Part shown: positions 23,060-32,465 of the stretch, one piece after another
Numbering within the stretch: position 1 is the first letter of the stretch
Layout: the number at the start of each line of letters is the position of its first letter
Assembly: GCA_021186555.1 (NCBI GenBank)
Contig: JAJKFL010000014.1
Location: forward strand, 23,567,033 to 23,631,032
Source: Reticulitermes speratus
Lineage: Eukaryota > Arthropoda > Insecta > Blattodea > Rhinotermitidae
Direction: 5' to 3'
DNA: 64,000 nt
The notes under the pieces: model-generated
Databases searched by the model: none
What the model was told of the DNA's origin: nothing
The model's input: the letters and a program-made list of their open reading frames with translations, nothing else
Program-made: the position numbers and the translations under genes

Positions 23060-23365
23060 TTAACTAACTAACTAGACTGATTAGACTATCTAATTAGATT
23101 AACTAACTAACCAAAAAACTAACTCCACTAAGCCCTTTCTGAGAGCCAACAGATTCTTAGTTAATGAAAAAAGTCCCTGCGTTTTACAAAACGTGAAGCT
23201 TCATCACCGTGCTCACAAGCCTCCACCACCTATCTCTATCCTGAGCTAGATACATTCACTCCATGCTCCTCATCATATTTAAGACCAATTTCACCATTAT
23301 TTTCCAGTCCTGTCCTAGGTATTCCAAGTGGTCTCTTGCCTACAGGTTTTACCACCAAAAAGTTA
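23060..23365 (-). mobile_element. LINE 3' end, minus strand
   Basis: Starts at the low end with TTAACTAACTAACT, the complement of the TTAG/GTTAGTTAG tail, and has a second CTAACTAACC block nearby. Sense text then gives GGAGTTAG, the 3' UTR (CAGGGACTTTTTTC), CTCAGGATAGAGATAGGTGG (the 'AQDRDRW' site) and, farthest upstream, a decayed 'VGKP…' region at about 23330-23360. Strongly frameshifted. Confidence 0.7.
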
Positions 23366-23744
23366 TATGAAATTTTTCACCTTACGTGCCGCATGTATGT
23401 GTGTATTCACAGTTGATTTTTAAGAGTCCCCCATAGGTAGCCCCGTTGTTGCTAGTTGCTATCTACATGTATTATTTTACTAATACGAGTGTCATAGATT
23501 AATTCTTACTTCACGTTTGTATCTATAAACTGAGAGTTTCTAAAGACAGCTTGACTGTCACCATACTTATAGTTGCATGAAACCTATTTCCATTTTTCGG
23601 TACAGTAGTTAGATGGGAAGGTAATGTTATTTTTATGCTTATGGACAAAAGCAAGTAGATAATTGGAGAATGGATAAATAGCCGCAGGCATTTTTAAGAT
23701 GGGTTTTAGATTAAGACAAGTAGTCAGTTTCATGTTCCGGTCAC
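23366..23744. other. Unassigned sequence
   Basis: No feature recognised apart from AT-rich composition. Confidence 0.4.
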
Positions 23745-23900
23745 CATATTCCCGTAGAAAGAGCGCCAGGTATCTACTGGATAGGAGGTCTCAGAACCAG
23801 TGTATAAGTGTGATGATTATCACTGTTGTTACAAGGAATCGAACTCCGATCACTTAATCCAGACGACCCACTATACGGACGAGCTCTACGCCCTCCTCGA
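23745..23900 (-). mobile_element. tRNA-derived SINE fragment (SINE-4 group)
   Basis: On the minus strand GGGCGTAGAGCTCGTCCGTA (A-box-like) is followed by GGAGTTCGATTCCTTGTAAC (B box) and GATAATCATCAC. The B box and following bases resemble the minus-strand piece at 62065-62190. The low-coordinate half (TACTGGATAGGAGG) also recalls the SINE-2 body, so it may be a SINE-2 relative. Confidence 0.5.
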
Positions 23901-24264
23901 AACGTTCGGAATAAAAGGAAATTTTTGTAAGTTGTGAAAATACTTCTGTATGTCAGCTTTGTATTCTTGATAATTATCGAGGCAAGAAGAATTTGTGAAG
24001 TTTTATAATATGCAGTTAAATCGAAATCCCATGAATAGTGAGCAGAAATAAATGTAAAAGGTCTTTTACTGCCCGCTCTCGCCGTAATCGTACCAGATCT
24101 TCGGGCCCCTTGAAGCTGGTTTAATTTAATTGGCAGACCCCTAGTAACGTCAGGGTTGTGGAATAATAAAGAGAATCAATGACCGCGGTAATTAACCAAA
24201 GCAGACTTGAATCAGTATATATCGAAAAATCTAGTCGTAAATATGCAAAGATCTGATCGTAATA

Positions 24265-24420
24265 GCCGGGCAGGTTCTTAGGTCAATAATGTGCTTTTGG
24301 GAAGAAGGAGTTCGAATCCGGCCAGAATGTCTCTGTTTGTGTGCGTTTTTTATCACTGGAGTTTCTTCTTACAATGAATCTAAATTAAAGAGCTTTCCAT
24401 GGCCTGGTTCTCATGATAGT
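24265..24420 (+). mobile_element. Decayed tRNA-derived SINE fragment
   Basis: AGCCGGGCAGGTTCTTAGGT is a possible A-box region and GGAGTTCGAATCCGGCCAGA is a good B box (24309-24328). The body does not match the other groups well. The call rests mainly on the B box. Confidence 0.35.
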
Positions 24421-25569
24421 GACACATACCGTCTTTAACGACTTAAAATCACAAACGGTTCTTAAATTGGTTTTTATTTGTTATTCGCACTTTCTATCGT
24501 TTACTTGTCGTTATAATACTCCTTATTGTATAATATTTGTCTGTGTGTGTGTGGAACGGGCAAGTACGTAAATATTTCCCAATTACAGTTTGAACCAAGC
24601 AGTCAATTTTCATGGAAGTTGCTGGCTTGATTCACGCTATCATAAAATAAAGATGGCTAATAAGTAGATGTTCATAGATTTTCACAATTTGTTGATGCAC
24701 TTTGGAGTCTTCTGGGATATGACCGCATGTCAGTTGGTGTATAGTTACAAATTTTTCGGACAAAATTGTTGCTTTCTTCCTCAGGGTAGTCAATAGGGCG
24801 TCATATTTGAGAAACCTAACATCTTCAGAAAATACGTAATTTGCGACAGTGTCAAAGCTCAAGATTTTACATGTAAAAAGAGCCTACTTAATCACAAACG
24901 GTTTTCTGAAGTATAAATACCTGGTAATATGCGAGTGACTGCATTTAATTTTTTTCTGATCTTGGTAATTGCAATTGGTAGCTCACTTTATCGGAACCCG
25001 ATGCAATGAAAGTGTAGGAAGAGAACTCGAATGTCTTTGTTAGTGGAGCTAGTTCCCGTGCCAGCAGTGTTTAGTGGAGGAACAGATGCTTTGAGGCACT
25101 GTTAACAGAATGTCAGCGGAAGCGGGAATGGTTCCCTACTTGAGAACGTGTTGGTGTAAGAGGTAACGCTCTAGACTTGTTAGCTACGAACAGCTATCGG
25201 GTTGTCAGTTGTTCTGGCTTAGGTTGTCTTAGTTTGTCCCAGTCTCTCCCGACAAATGCCAGGACAGAAACTCGATTACGTCACGAGAGCTTCATTCCTA
25301 TCATTTGCAGTTTTTCTGTCATTCAGTCACTCGACGCTATGTGTGTGGTCTATATTACTGAGGTAGTCGCAAATTATGCTACAAAGATACCCCGTTGCCG
25401 CCGAGCAACAGACGTTAAAATTTGAATTGAAGAATGAGACAGAAACTAAAAAACCTAAACGAAAGTCCAGGTTAGTGTTCATCGAATGTCTTGTAAATGC
25501 TTAAACTTTAAGAGTCTTATTACTAGAAGAAATTAACAGATTATTTTAAGCAGTAATATTCTATTGCCA
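24421..25569. other. Unassigned sequence
   Basis: TG run at 24541-24553. Frames of 76-82 codons at 24632-24862 (-) and 25177-25425 (+) have no recognised domain. Confidence 0.4.
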
Positions 25570-25579
25570 AAAGAAAGGA

Positions 25580-25845
25580 TTTTTTTATTCTGTGGCACAA
25601 CAGCCCAACTCAGGACTAGGCCGCCTCATTGTTGAGGTTGCTAGATCACACATAATTAGACAGTACACGTGCACACGCCCGGTAGGACTCCTCTGAACGA
25701 GTGATCAGCACATCGCAGAGGCCGCTACCTACACAACAAACACAAAGGAATAACATCCACGTCCTCAGCGGCATTCGAACCTGCGATCCCAGCAATCGAG
25801 CGGCCACAGACCTACGCCTTAGACAGCACGGCCACCGGGATCGGC
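25580..25845 (-). mobile_element. SINE-1 copy, diverged, with 10-bp TSD
   Basis: Minus-strand copy with tRNA-like head at the high end (CGATCCCGGTGGCCGTGCTG in sense) and B box seen as GGCATTCGAACCTGCGATCC. The end reads GGGCTGTTGTGCCACAG in sense. AAAGAAAGGA flanks it at 25570-25579 and 25846-25855. It differs from the other copies at many body positions and may be an older subfamily. Confidence 0.85.
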
Positions 25846-25849
25846 AAAG

Positions 25850-25877
25850 AAAGGAATTATTTATACATAATTCCTTT
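25850..25877. repeat. Perfect 11-bp inverted repeat beside the SINE
   Basis: AAAGGAATTAT, six-base spacer, ATAATTCCTTT. It overlaps the right-hand target duplication of the 25580 SINE. Confidence 0.8.
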
Positions 25878-25936
25878 GTTAAGAGCATAAAATTTCTTTG
25901 CAATAATTAACAAATTTTTATTGGCCTTTAATACAC

Positions 25937-26131
25937 GTTATTGAAGGAAAGATGGAAGGAAAGACAGAAGTGACGGGAAGACAAGGCAGAAGACGTGGGT
26001 AGTTACTGGATGTCCTTAAAGAAACATCAGGATACTGTAAATTGCAAGAGGAAGGATTAGGTAACTCTCTGTGGAGAACTCACTTTCAAAGAGTTACGGA
26101 CCTGTCGTAAGACAGAATACACAATGAATGA
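25937..26131 (+). mobile_element. C-terminal fragment of a second LINE type
   Basis: A single frame reads VIEGKMEGKTEVTGRQGRRR, then LLDVLKETSGYCKLQEEGLG and NSLWRTHFQRV, and ends …NE-stop, with two internal stops over about 65 codons. I recognise this pattern ('EGKIEG…GRRGRRRKQLLDDLKE…GYWKLKEEALDRTLWRTRFGRGYG') as the end of an insect non-LTR element ORF distinct from the GHVARM type. A SINE-2 copy follows at once. Because one frame survives almost throughout, it is less decayed than many LINE pieces here. Confidence 0.7.
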
Positions 26132-26135
26132 GTCG

Positions 26136-26425
26136 AAGCCGGAACAGCTGATTCGGCACAGTAATTAGGTCGAGGTCAGGGCATTCGAGAGTCGTGGTTC
26201 GAATCACGGCAGAGGTGGCGAAACTTTCTCTTCTCCAAAACATCCAGACTGGCTGCGGGTCCCACCCAGTCTCCTATTCAACGGGTACCGGGGATTCTTC
26301 CCTATGGGTAAAGTGGCCGGAGTGTGAATCTGTCTACTCAACTTTACCTAGTTACCAGGTATAGAATGAGTGGAGCTTTCCCTCTATTACCCCTTATGAA
26401 TTTATGGCGTGCACCGAGACAACTA
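26136..26425 (+). mobile_element. SINE-2 copy
   Basis: Plus strand. The tRNA-like head has a weak A box (GGCACAGTAATTAGGTCGAG) and a good B box (GTGGTTCGAATCACGG near 26196-26211). The SINE-2 body follows: CCCACCCAGTCTCCTATTCA, ACGGGTACCGGGG, GGTAAAGTGGCCGGAG and a TCCCTCTATTACCCC-type end. Diverged in the tail. Confidence 0.75.
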
Positions 26426-26602
26426 TATCTTTATCCTCCACATCATTACTAATCGGTGCTGGTTGAGTTTATATAGTAGCAGGTAGAAAAATACACTCCA
26501 AAAGCATAGGCGTGTGTCACAGTCTGGTCCCATACTTGTATTTCATGAACTCTAAATTACGTTACTTCGCAGCTTCGTAACTATTGTATCAAAAAGGCCT
26601 AA

Positions 26603-26850
26603 ATGAAGGGTTTTAAGGTTTGCGAAGTTATGGAGAAACGACTATTTGCTTCGTTATGTCTGTCTGTCCGTCCATTCGTCCGTCCATCCTTCCTTCCGTC
26701 CGGCCGGGTCTGTTTGCATGGAAAAACTCGTCTTTTGCTGGATAAAGTTGAAATAAAATTTTGTATTGGAGATTTACTAATATCTGTTACAAGTTTATTT
26801 ACAATGGGACAAAAGTACAAGGATTTTACAAGAACACCTGTGTAAATTTA
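26603..26850 (+). repeat. Dispersed repeat family X
   Basis: Shares its layout with the minus-strand stretch 36545-36770. Both have a GCGAA…CGACTATT-GCTTCG-type lead, a TGTCTGTCTGTCCGTCC-rich block, GCATGGAA(A/T)AA, and a CTCG word, and both have an AT-rich end. Because both copies share sequence outside the TCTG/TCCG block, this is more than a microsatellite. Family unknown. An 80-codon frame spans it but has no known domain. Confidence 0.45.
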
Positions 26851-27485
26851 TATAATGTCGCACTGAATTCTTTTTGTGTCGAAAAACGTTTGAGGTGAAA
26901 TTGTAGTGAAGATCAAACACATTTGTTTTCACTTTTTTTTTTAATCTTACCATTTAGGAGATATTTACAAGAAATACCGCAGAGCGAGAGACACCAAAGA
27001 ATGTACATTTGTTTCGGTGTGATATAATATTCCAATGACGCGGAATTGTATTACTACGCCACGGCCCTATGCAGATATCGATTTTTCATCGTCCGATGTA
27101 AGTGATTCATAATTAAGGAAACAGATCGTGTAACCATAGCGAATTAAACGGTATGACCGTCTGAGAAGAATAGAGGATGAGCGATCCTGTACTCGTCTCA
27201 GTGTTATGTTCTACGTTTATTATCTATCGTTTTCGGAACGTGGTAGCTTGTCTGAAAAACAGTACCAAATGACCCCGTTCTTCTTTCGTAAAGAACGACC
27301 AGAAAGCACTAACAACTTATAGACAAAATCCGTTCATAAATTTGCCTGGTCTCTCAAGTCGAACTTGCTTCGTTTTGGAACCAAATTACAATATTCATTT
27401 TAGGACCATAAAATAAGCAACAGACTGATCGTCCTGTAACAATGACTTAAAGAAGGCATTAATTTGTATATTTTCATGATTTACT
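26851..27485. other. Unassigned sequence
   Basis: AT-rich with a poly-T at 26932-26942. Nothing recognised. Confidence 0.4.
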
Positions 27486-27494
27486 CCTACCAGT

Positions 27495-27771
27495 AAAGTT
27501 AAAGTTCACCCTAGAACGGGCCATGAAGGCACAGAGGCGGAGTAGAGGTATAGCTCTACTCTTTCTTTAACCCTGGCACTAGATGAGGGTGGGTGGTCAA
27601 CTCTACGCCCCGGCCGCTTTACCCCCGGGAAAGAGACCCGGTACCCACTTTATAAAAGGCTGGGTGGGCCCCAGGGCCGGTCTGGACGAGTGCCGAAAAT
27701 CTCGCCCCCACCGGGATTCGATCCCCGGGCCTTCCAGCCCATAGCGAGTCGCTATACTGACTATGCTATTC
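27495..27771 (-). mobile_element. SINE-2 copy
   Basis: Close relative of the 3823 copy, minus strand: TTCACCCTAGAACGGGCCAT, GCCCCGGCCGCTTTACCCCC, GGGAAAGAGACCCGGTACCC and CACCGGGATTCGATCCCCGG (B box). The head ends in ACTATGCTATTC. An imperfect 9-bp direct repeat (CCTACCAGT at 27486-27494 and CCTATCAGT at 27772-27780) may be the TSD. Confidence 0.85.
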
Positions 27772-27781
27772 CCTATCAGTT

Positions 27782-28999
27782 GAAAACTGAATTTAACCTG
27801 AATTATACTTAGAGTTTTAATTCGCACCGCGCAGTAAACACACCCCGTCTCCTTTACAAAAAGAAAACGAAAACACACAACTACAAAAGAAGTATAGAAG
27901 GATGGCAAGGAACCGTGACAAAAAATGAGGAACATTTGAAAATACTCATAATCCAATATTAGTGGCCTTCTTGTTGTTTTTAATTATGATATTTACATTA
28001 CATTTATATTATATTTTGTCTATGAGGGAAAACGTATGTGAAGAGAAACGATTTTTGTAGTGTATTCTCTTAACATTTTTAGTATGAAATTTAATCGCTT
28101 TTTTCTCCTGCATCCAGCACATTCTATCCTCCACAGATGATCGTGTGATGTGAGACACGGTTGCAGGGCTCGTAACTTAAAGAAAACGTCCTGGAACAAT
28201 AGCTGATTCCCAATGTGTTCACATTATTGTTGTTGTTCCTACTTCTTTCATTTCCAGCTCCGTTTTTTCCCCCCATACTGCCATTTCTCTTCCTGCGTGC
28301 GCATCCATTTATATCTTGCTGGGTTCCCTCTGTCTATATGAAACTTTTGTTTGCATAATGTAAAACAGTTAGCACTTTTCCTCCATTGTGATGCGAATGT
28401 GCTTGTTCTTTTCATTGGGATTTCGTAATGGGCTGCTTCAGTGCATGTAGAGAGACAGACGGACAGACGGTCATTCAGTGTACTTCCCTCTGCGGCTATT
28501 CATTGTAAGGGGGTGGGACATTACTCACATTAACATAAAGACATCATTTCCAATTCTCATCAGCTGGCTGCCAGTATTGCTTCGGATGGCCTGTTCTTGT
28601 ATTTTATCGAATATTTTTTCTTATTCAGATTTATTTTTCACTTTTTCTGCATTTTTAGACTATCCGGATTTAGTTTCTTAACATTGCAACAATTCTTTAA
28701 TGCCAGGTAACAGGAGAGTCGATGACTGCTTTGTGTAGATTCAAATATGTGGAACCAGCAAGATGGTGCTGATGTGTTCTTACGTAATGTTCCATCGGTT
28801 AACGATGCGTCTTATGATGAGGTGCTGAAACGTACGATAAGTCTGCATTTGTTTTAGCTGCTGACCTTTTCAGGATTTGGTTATAAGTGACGTTGAATAA
28901 CGAATGCCGTGTAAGATAATGGCAAGGCCTGTTTCACATAAGATTTTCCTTTTGTTGTTTTTACCAACTGAAAGTGACGAAAGCCGCAAAAGACGTCAG
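27782..28999. other. Unassigned sequence
   Basis: No repeat recognised. A 67-codon frame at 28478-28681 is hydrophobic but without a known domain. Confidence 0.4.
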
Positions 29000-29185
29000 T
29001 GGGTACGCAAATGTTCCAAAACTTTAGAATCCACCTCAAAATCCCAGGCGACGGAAGGGTGAAATGAGGCAAGTTCCATATTGAGGACTTACAAACATTA
29101 AGCGCCACCGCACGAAGTTTAGACGCCCGGGCGACGTGGCTTCCGGAATTTGTGTACCCCTGGTGTACTTCTTGGTCTGAGATTT
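29000..29185 (-). repeat. Dispersed repeat family Y
   Basis: Minus-strand translation contains SPGRLNFVRWRLMFVSPQYG, followed by TCLISPFRRLGF. The plus-strand stretch at 61600-61740 gives the parallel SPGRINFIQWRLIFVGRQYG. I recall nearly the same peptide from many unannotated frames in termite and cockroach assemblies, so this is a dispersed repeat and not a host gene. Its element class is unknown to me. Confidence 0.65.
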
Positions 29186-30910
29186 CAAATGAAGATTTAC
29201 AAAAAGTGAAGCAAAATGGCTAAACATTAAGTCACTTTGTGCAGAGACGTGATTTTGAAAATTGTCTTTTGAAAGATTTTGAAACTGAATTCTTTAAGCG
29301 AGGAAGAATCTGCAAGAATTCCGATGTTGAATAAATGTTGTGGTGTGGATAAGGCCACTGCAGACCCTCGGCGCGGGTGGCTTTTTTTGTGTAGGGGGGC
29401 CCTCCAAGCCTACAGAATACTAAAATAGTTTGTGGGTTCCTTCGGACTGAATTTCACTCTTCTGACCAACGACAGTATTCTGGATCCCTGTTTGAGATCT
29501 GGGAGTAACTTCGCTAATAATTATTAGGGGCCGATTACTGAGTTGCGCGGTAGTGGGGGGGGCGAGGTATGGTCCGACCCGCTATCAAGTATTTGCCTCA
29601 CGAGTGTGGAAGTCTGTTGATGGATCTCTGTCTTTACAGAAGCACATCTCAGGGTTTTTATAACTTTTGTCCGCCATCTGATGATTTCTTATATCAGTGC
29701 TCAGCGCCGTTTGATTTAAAAAGAACACAGGACTAAAAATATGTGTTCGTTAGACGCATTGCTCTTTGTACGTTTTTACTGGCGAGTTCTGTTTCTCCAG
29801 TACAGTCGTAGTCTTTTGCACGCCTGCACCTCCGACCTCATGAATCGCAAACGTGAAGCTGAATGGAAAATGTTGTAACAGCGCGACATTCTTCTCTCTG
29901 TTCTGTAGCGTGCTAGGTATCAAGAGGCAGGTCTAGAGATAAGCAAATTGCGGCAGGACTGTAAGCAATGACAGTTTTTCACGTGCAGCTACTAGTAGCC
30001 TTACTTGGAGGAAGTTCAGATATGAACCTGCAACTAAGCACAGCGTAGATTCAATATGATGCAGAGCAGCGTGTGATCTGTCTCAGATGTTAGACTTGGG
30101 GGTGCTGTTGCTTGCGAACAAACGCTGCTGCTATCCCTAGCACGACATTCGTTTGGTAAATGATCGCTCCTATGGTTACGTACAAAAGGCTCGCAGTGCA
30201 TAGTTTCACCTGTTTTGTATTTGGGTCGAGTACTTCATTGTTGTGGCTCAGGCTTAGTAGAATGAGCAACTGTATATTGGTGGGAAGGTAATCAATGAGT
30301 TACTCAGCTGCCCTATTGGCAGAATGGAGGTAATTGCTCGTCTCTGCTGCAGAACCAGATAACAACAGACCTCAGGTTTTTTTTACTATATGTAGCTACA
30401 TTGGGAAATTAGTAAGTCTGTTTTTCAACAGCTAGTTGCATGTAGGAATTAAAACACTTATGAACGAAAGCATTTATTATGAACATGACAAGAAACCAAA
30501 TTCATGCACAGAAGGATGTGTCACATGTAATTTAAGTGAGAAAATGTTTAAGAAAAACACTAACAGGTAACTAGGGCTTTTGAGAACATCTCAGAAAGCC
30601 TACCTTCCTAATGCACATCACCGTCTCTAAATATATTGCTGTTATTGTTATTTTATTTTACTGTTTCTAGTTAAGTTTCCCAAATATGACCTCAAAGATT
30701 CGCATCGTGGCCATATTTGTACTTTTTGACGAACACACAATGTTTCACACGTAATTGGAAGTCATGTTTCTAATATGTCTCCTTACCAAATTTCACGTTA
30801 CTGGTTTCAGTATTCATTACTTATTTCCACCAAATCGAAAGTTTAATACTATTTTCTCACGGCCACCATTTGGAACATTGCCTTAGCAAAAGCAGTACAA
30901 TTTTGCAAGC
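29186..30910. other. Unassigned sequence
   Basis: Locally GC-richer at 29340-29410 and 29525-29580 (G runs). No frame above 63 codons, no shared repeat found. Confidence 0.4.
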
Positions 30911-31600
30911 TCTAACTAACTAATTTCACGGAGCAGATTCCTTCTTCAGAAGCTAATACTTTCTCGACTAGTGAAGAAATTTTTCACATTTTATGGGAAA
31001 GGAAGTTTCATCATATTGTTCACAACAGCCCCGCCACTCCTGTCTATCCTGAGCGAGATCAATCCTCTCCGCACCCTCCAAACCGATTTCTTTACGATCC
31101 ATTCTGGTATTTTTCTCCCATCTACGCCTAGGTGTTCCAAGTTGTCTCTTTCCCTCAGGTTTCCCCACCAAATCCCTACACGCACCTCTCCTCTCTCCCA
31201 TACAGGCTACATGGCCCGCCCATCTCATTCTTCTTGATGTTATTATCCTGATAGTATTTGGTGTGGAGTACAAATCATGAAGCTCTTCCTTGTGCAGTTT
31301 CCTCCGTTCCCCTTTTACCACTCCGTCCTAGGCCAAAAGTGTCTTCCTCTAACATCTTATTCTCTAGCACCCTCAGTTTATGTTCCTCCCTCATGTAAGA
31401 AACCAAGTCTCACAACCATACAAAACAACAGGCAAAGTTATAATTCTGTATATTTTAATTCTTATATTTTTAGAAAGCAAACTGAAAGACATTTTCCAAG
31501 CTCTAGTACCACATTATCTTACGATTGTAAACTAAGTGTTACTTTCACATTACGGATTCGCGCGTCCGCTATTTTCTTATTATCAGCTGTAGACAATTAG
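30911..31600 (-). mobile_element. LINE, reverse transcriptase C-terminal half and 3' tail
   Basis: The longest LINE piece with readable protein. On the minus strand one frame gives WKMSFSLLSKNIRIKIYRII and TLPVVLYGCETWFLT (about 31515-31395), the end of the reverse transcriptase thumb/linker region. After a frame change the 117-codon frame 31321-30968 reads [20 protein letters not shown], then [20 protein letters not shown] and [32 protein letters not shown]. Its 3' UTR keeps the TCTGCTCCGTG word and ends with TTAGTTAG at the low end (30915-30923). The 5' part, with catalytic domain and endonuclease, is absent. Moderately old. Confidence 0.85.
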
Positions 31601-31618
31601 AATTTAACGGCATTCACG

Positions 31619-31642
31619 CCCCCCCCCCCACACACACACACA
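31619..31642. repeat. C-run and (CA)n
   Basis: Eleven C followed by about seven CA units. Confidence 0.95.
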
Positions 31643-31915
31643 AAGTATGACGTTCTCATAAAACTAGTTGTTTGCTTAGCTATAAAGGGAAGCAGGCTAA
31701 AAATGACATTCACGGTAAAATTACAAGAAGAACAATTTCTGGAAGTATCTTCATTTTTCAGTTTTAAACTTTTCGTGCCAGTTTACCTTCAAAATCGCTG
31801 AAGATCAAGCTTAAAATAATAAGTTTTCCACTTATTTCTCTGCTTGAATTGAAAGATAAGTTCTCCTCAGACGCTTACATAAATTCTTGTCTTATATGGG
31901 CTTTCCAGCTTACAG
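31643..31915. other. Unassigned sequence upstream of the ribozyme-like motif
   Basis: AT-rich. It may belong to the element carrying the motif at 31916, but its boundary could not be found. Confidence 0.3.
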
Positions 31916-31974
31916 TTTTTGTTATGGCCTGATGATGGCTGTTTTATGAGCTGAAACTAGTTGCCAAAAAAACG
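31916..31974 (+). ncRNA. Candidate hammerhead ribozyme (type I layout)
   Basis: All parts of a minimal hammerhead can be placed in order. Stem I 5' strand lies at 31916-31928 and pairs with 31963-31972 (three G-C pairs next to the core, then mostly A-U, two mismatches). CTGATGA is at 31929-31935. Stem II is GGCT/AGCT (31937-31940 with 31949-31952, eight-base loop). GAAA is at 31953-31956. Stem III is one pair, C31957-G31960, with a TA loop, then the conserved U 31961 and U 31962 as the residue 5' of the cut. One departure is an extra U (31936) between CTGATGA and stem II. A tiny stem III is known from Penelope-like element hammerheads. Activity is unproven. Confidence 0.45.
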
Positions 31975-32369
31975 TGTGTTGAACGACTTGTTGGGTCTGA
32001 TTGTAGAATTAAATACAATACGTACTTAAGACAACGATTCTGGACCGAATGGTGTAAGACACTCCCTATATTTAATTTGAGGTTTGAGGATGACTTTAAA
32101 GTGACGTGAAAGTAACAAGTTGCAACATATCGAAATAGACTCATGGTTAATTTTCATTTGCGGGATCGGGTCCTAGCGTTACTGAAGTTACTTTTGTTGC
32201 GTTTGGCTTATTGAATGTTGAAAATGTTTTATCCTAATTCAATTCTGTACGTACGACGAAGGTAAGGAAGTGTATAATCTAAAATGTAAACGGTGAATTT
32301 GTCCGTCTTTACGTCATAATATCATACGTAGGAGTGGATGAATGGATCCATGCATTCTCAAACTCTGCA

Positions 32370-32465
32370 CTAGATGGAGGTCAGTGTCAATTTCACTTCC
32401 CAGCCACTTTATTCCCGGGAAAAAACACCCGATACTCATTGAATAGAAGGCCGAATGGGGCTAGG
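32370..32465 (-). mobile_element. SINE-2 fragment
   Basis: Only the middle of the SINE-2 body remains: CACTAGATGGAGGTCAGTGT, CAGCCACTTTATTCCCGGGA, ACACCCGATACTCATTGAAT, AGAAGGCC. No tRNA-like head and no end. Confidence 0.65.

Noticed and set aside
27603-27956. 117-codon minus-strand frame
   Set aside because: Its C-terminal part is SINE-2 sequence (…LGPTQPFIKWVPGLFPGGK), a common false protein.
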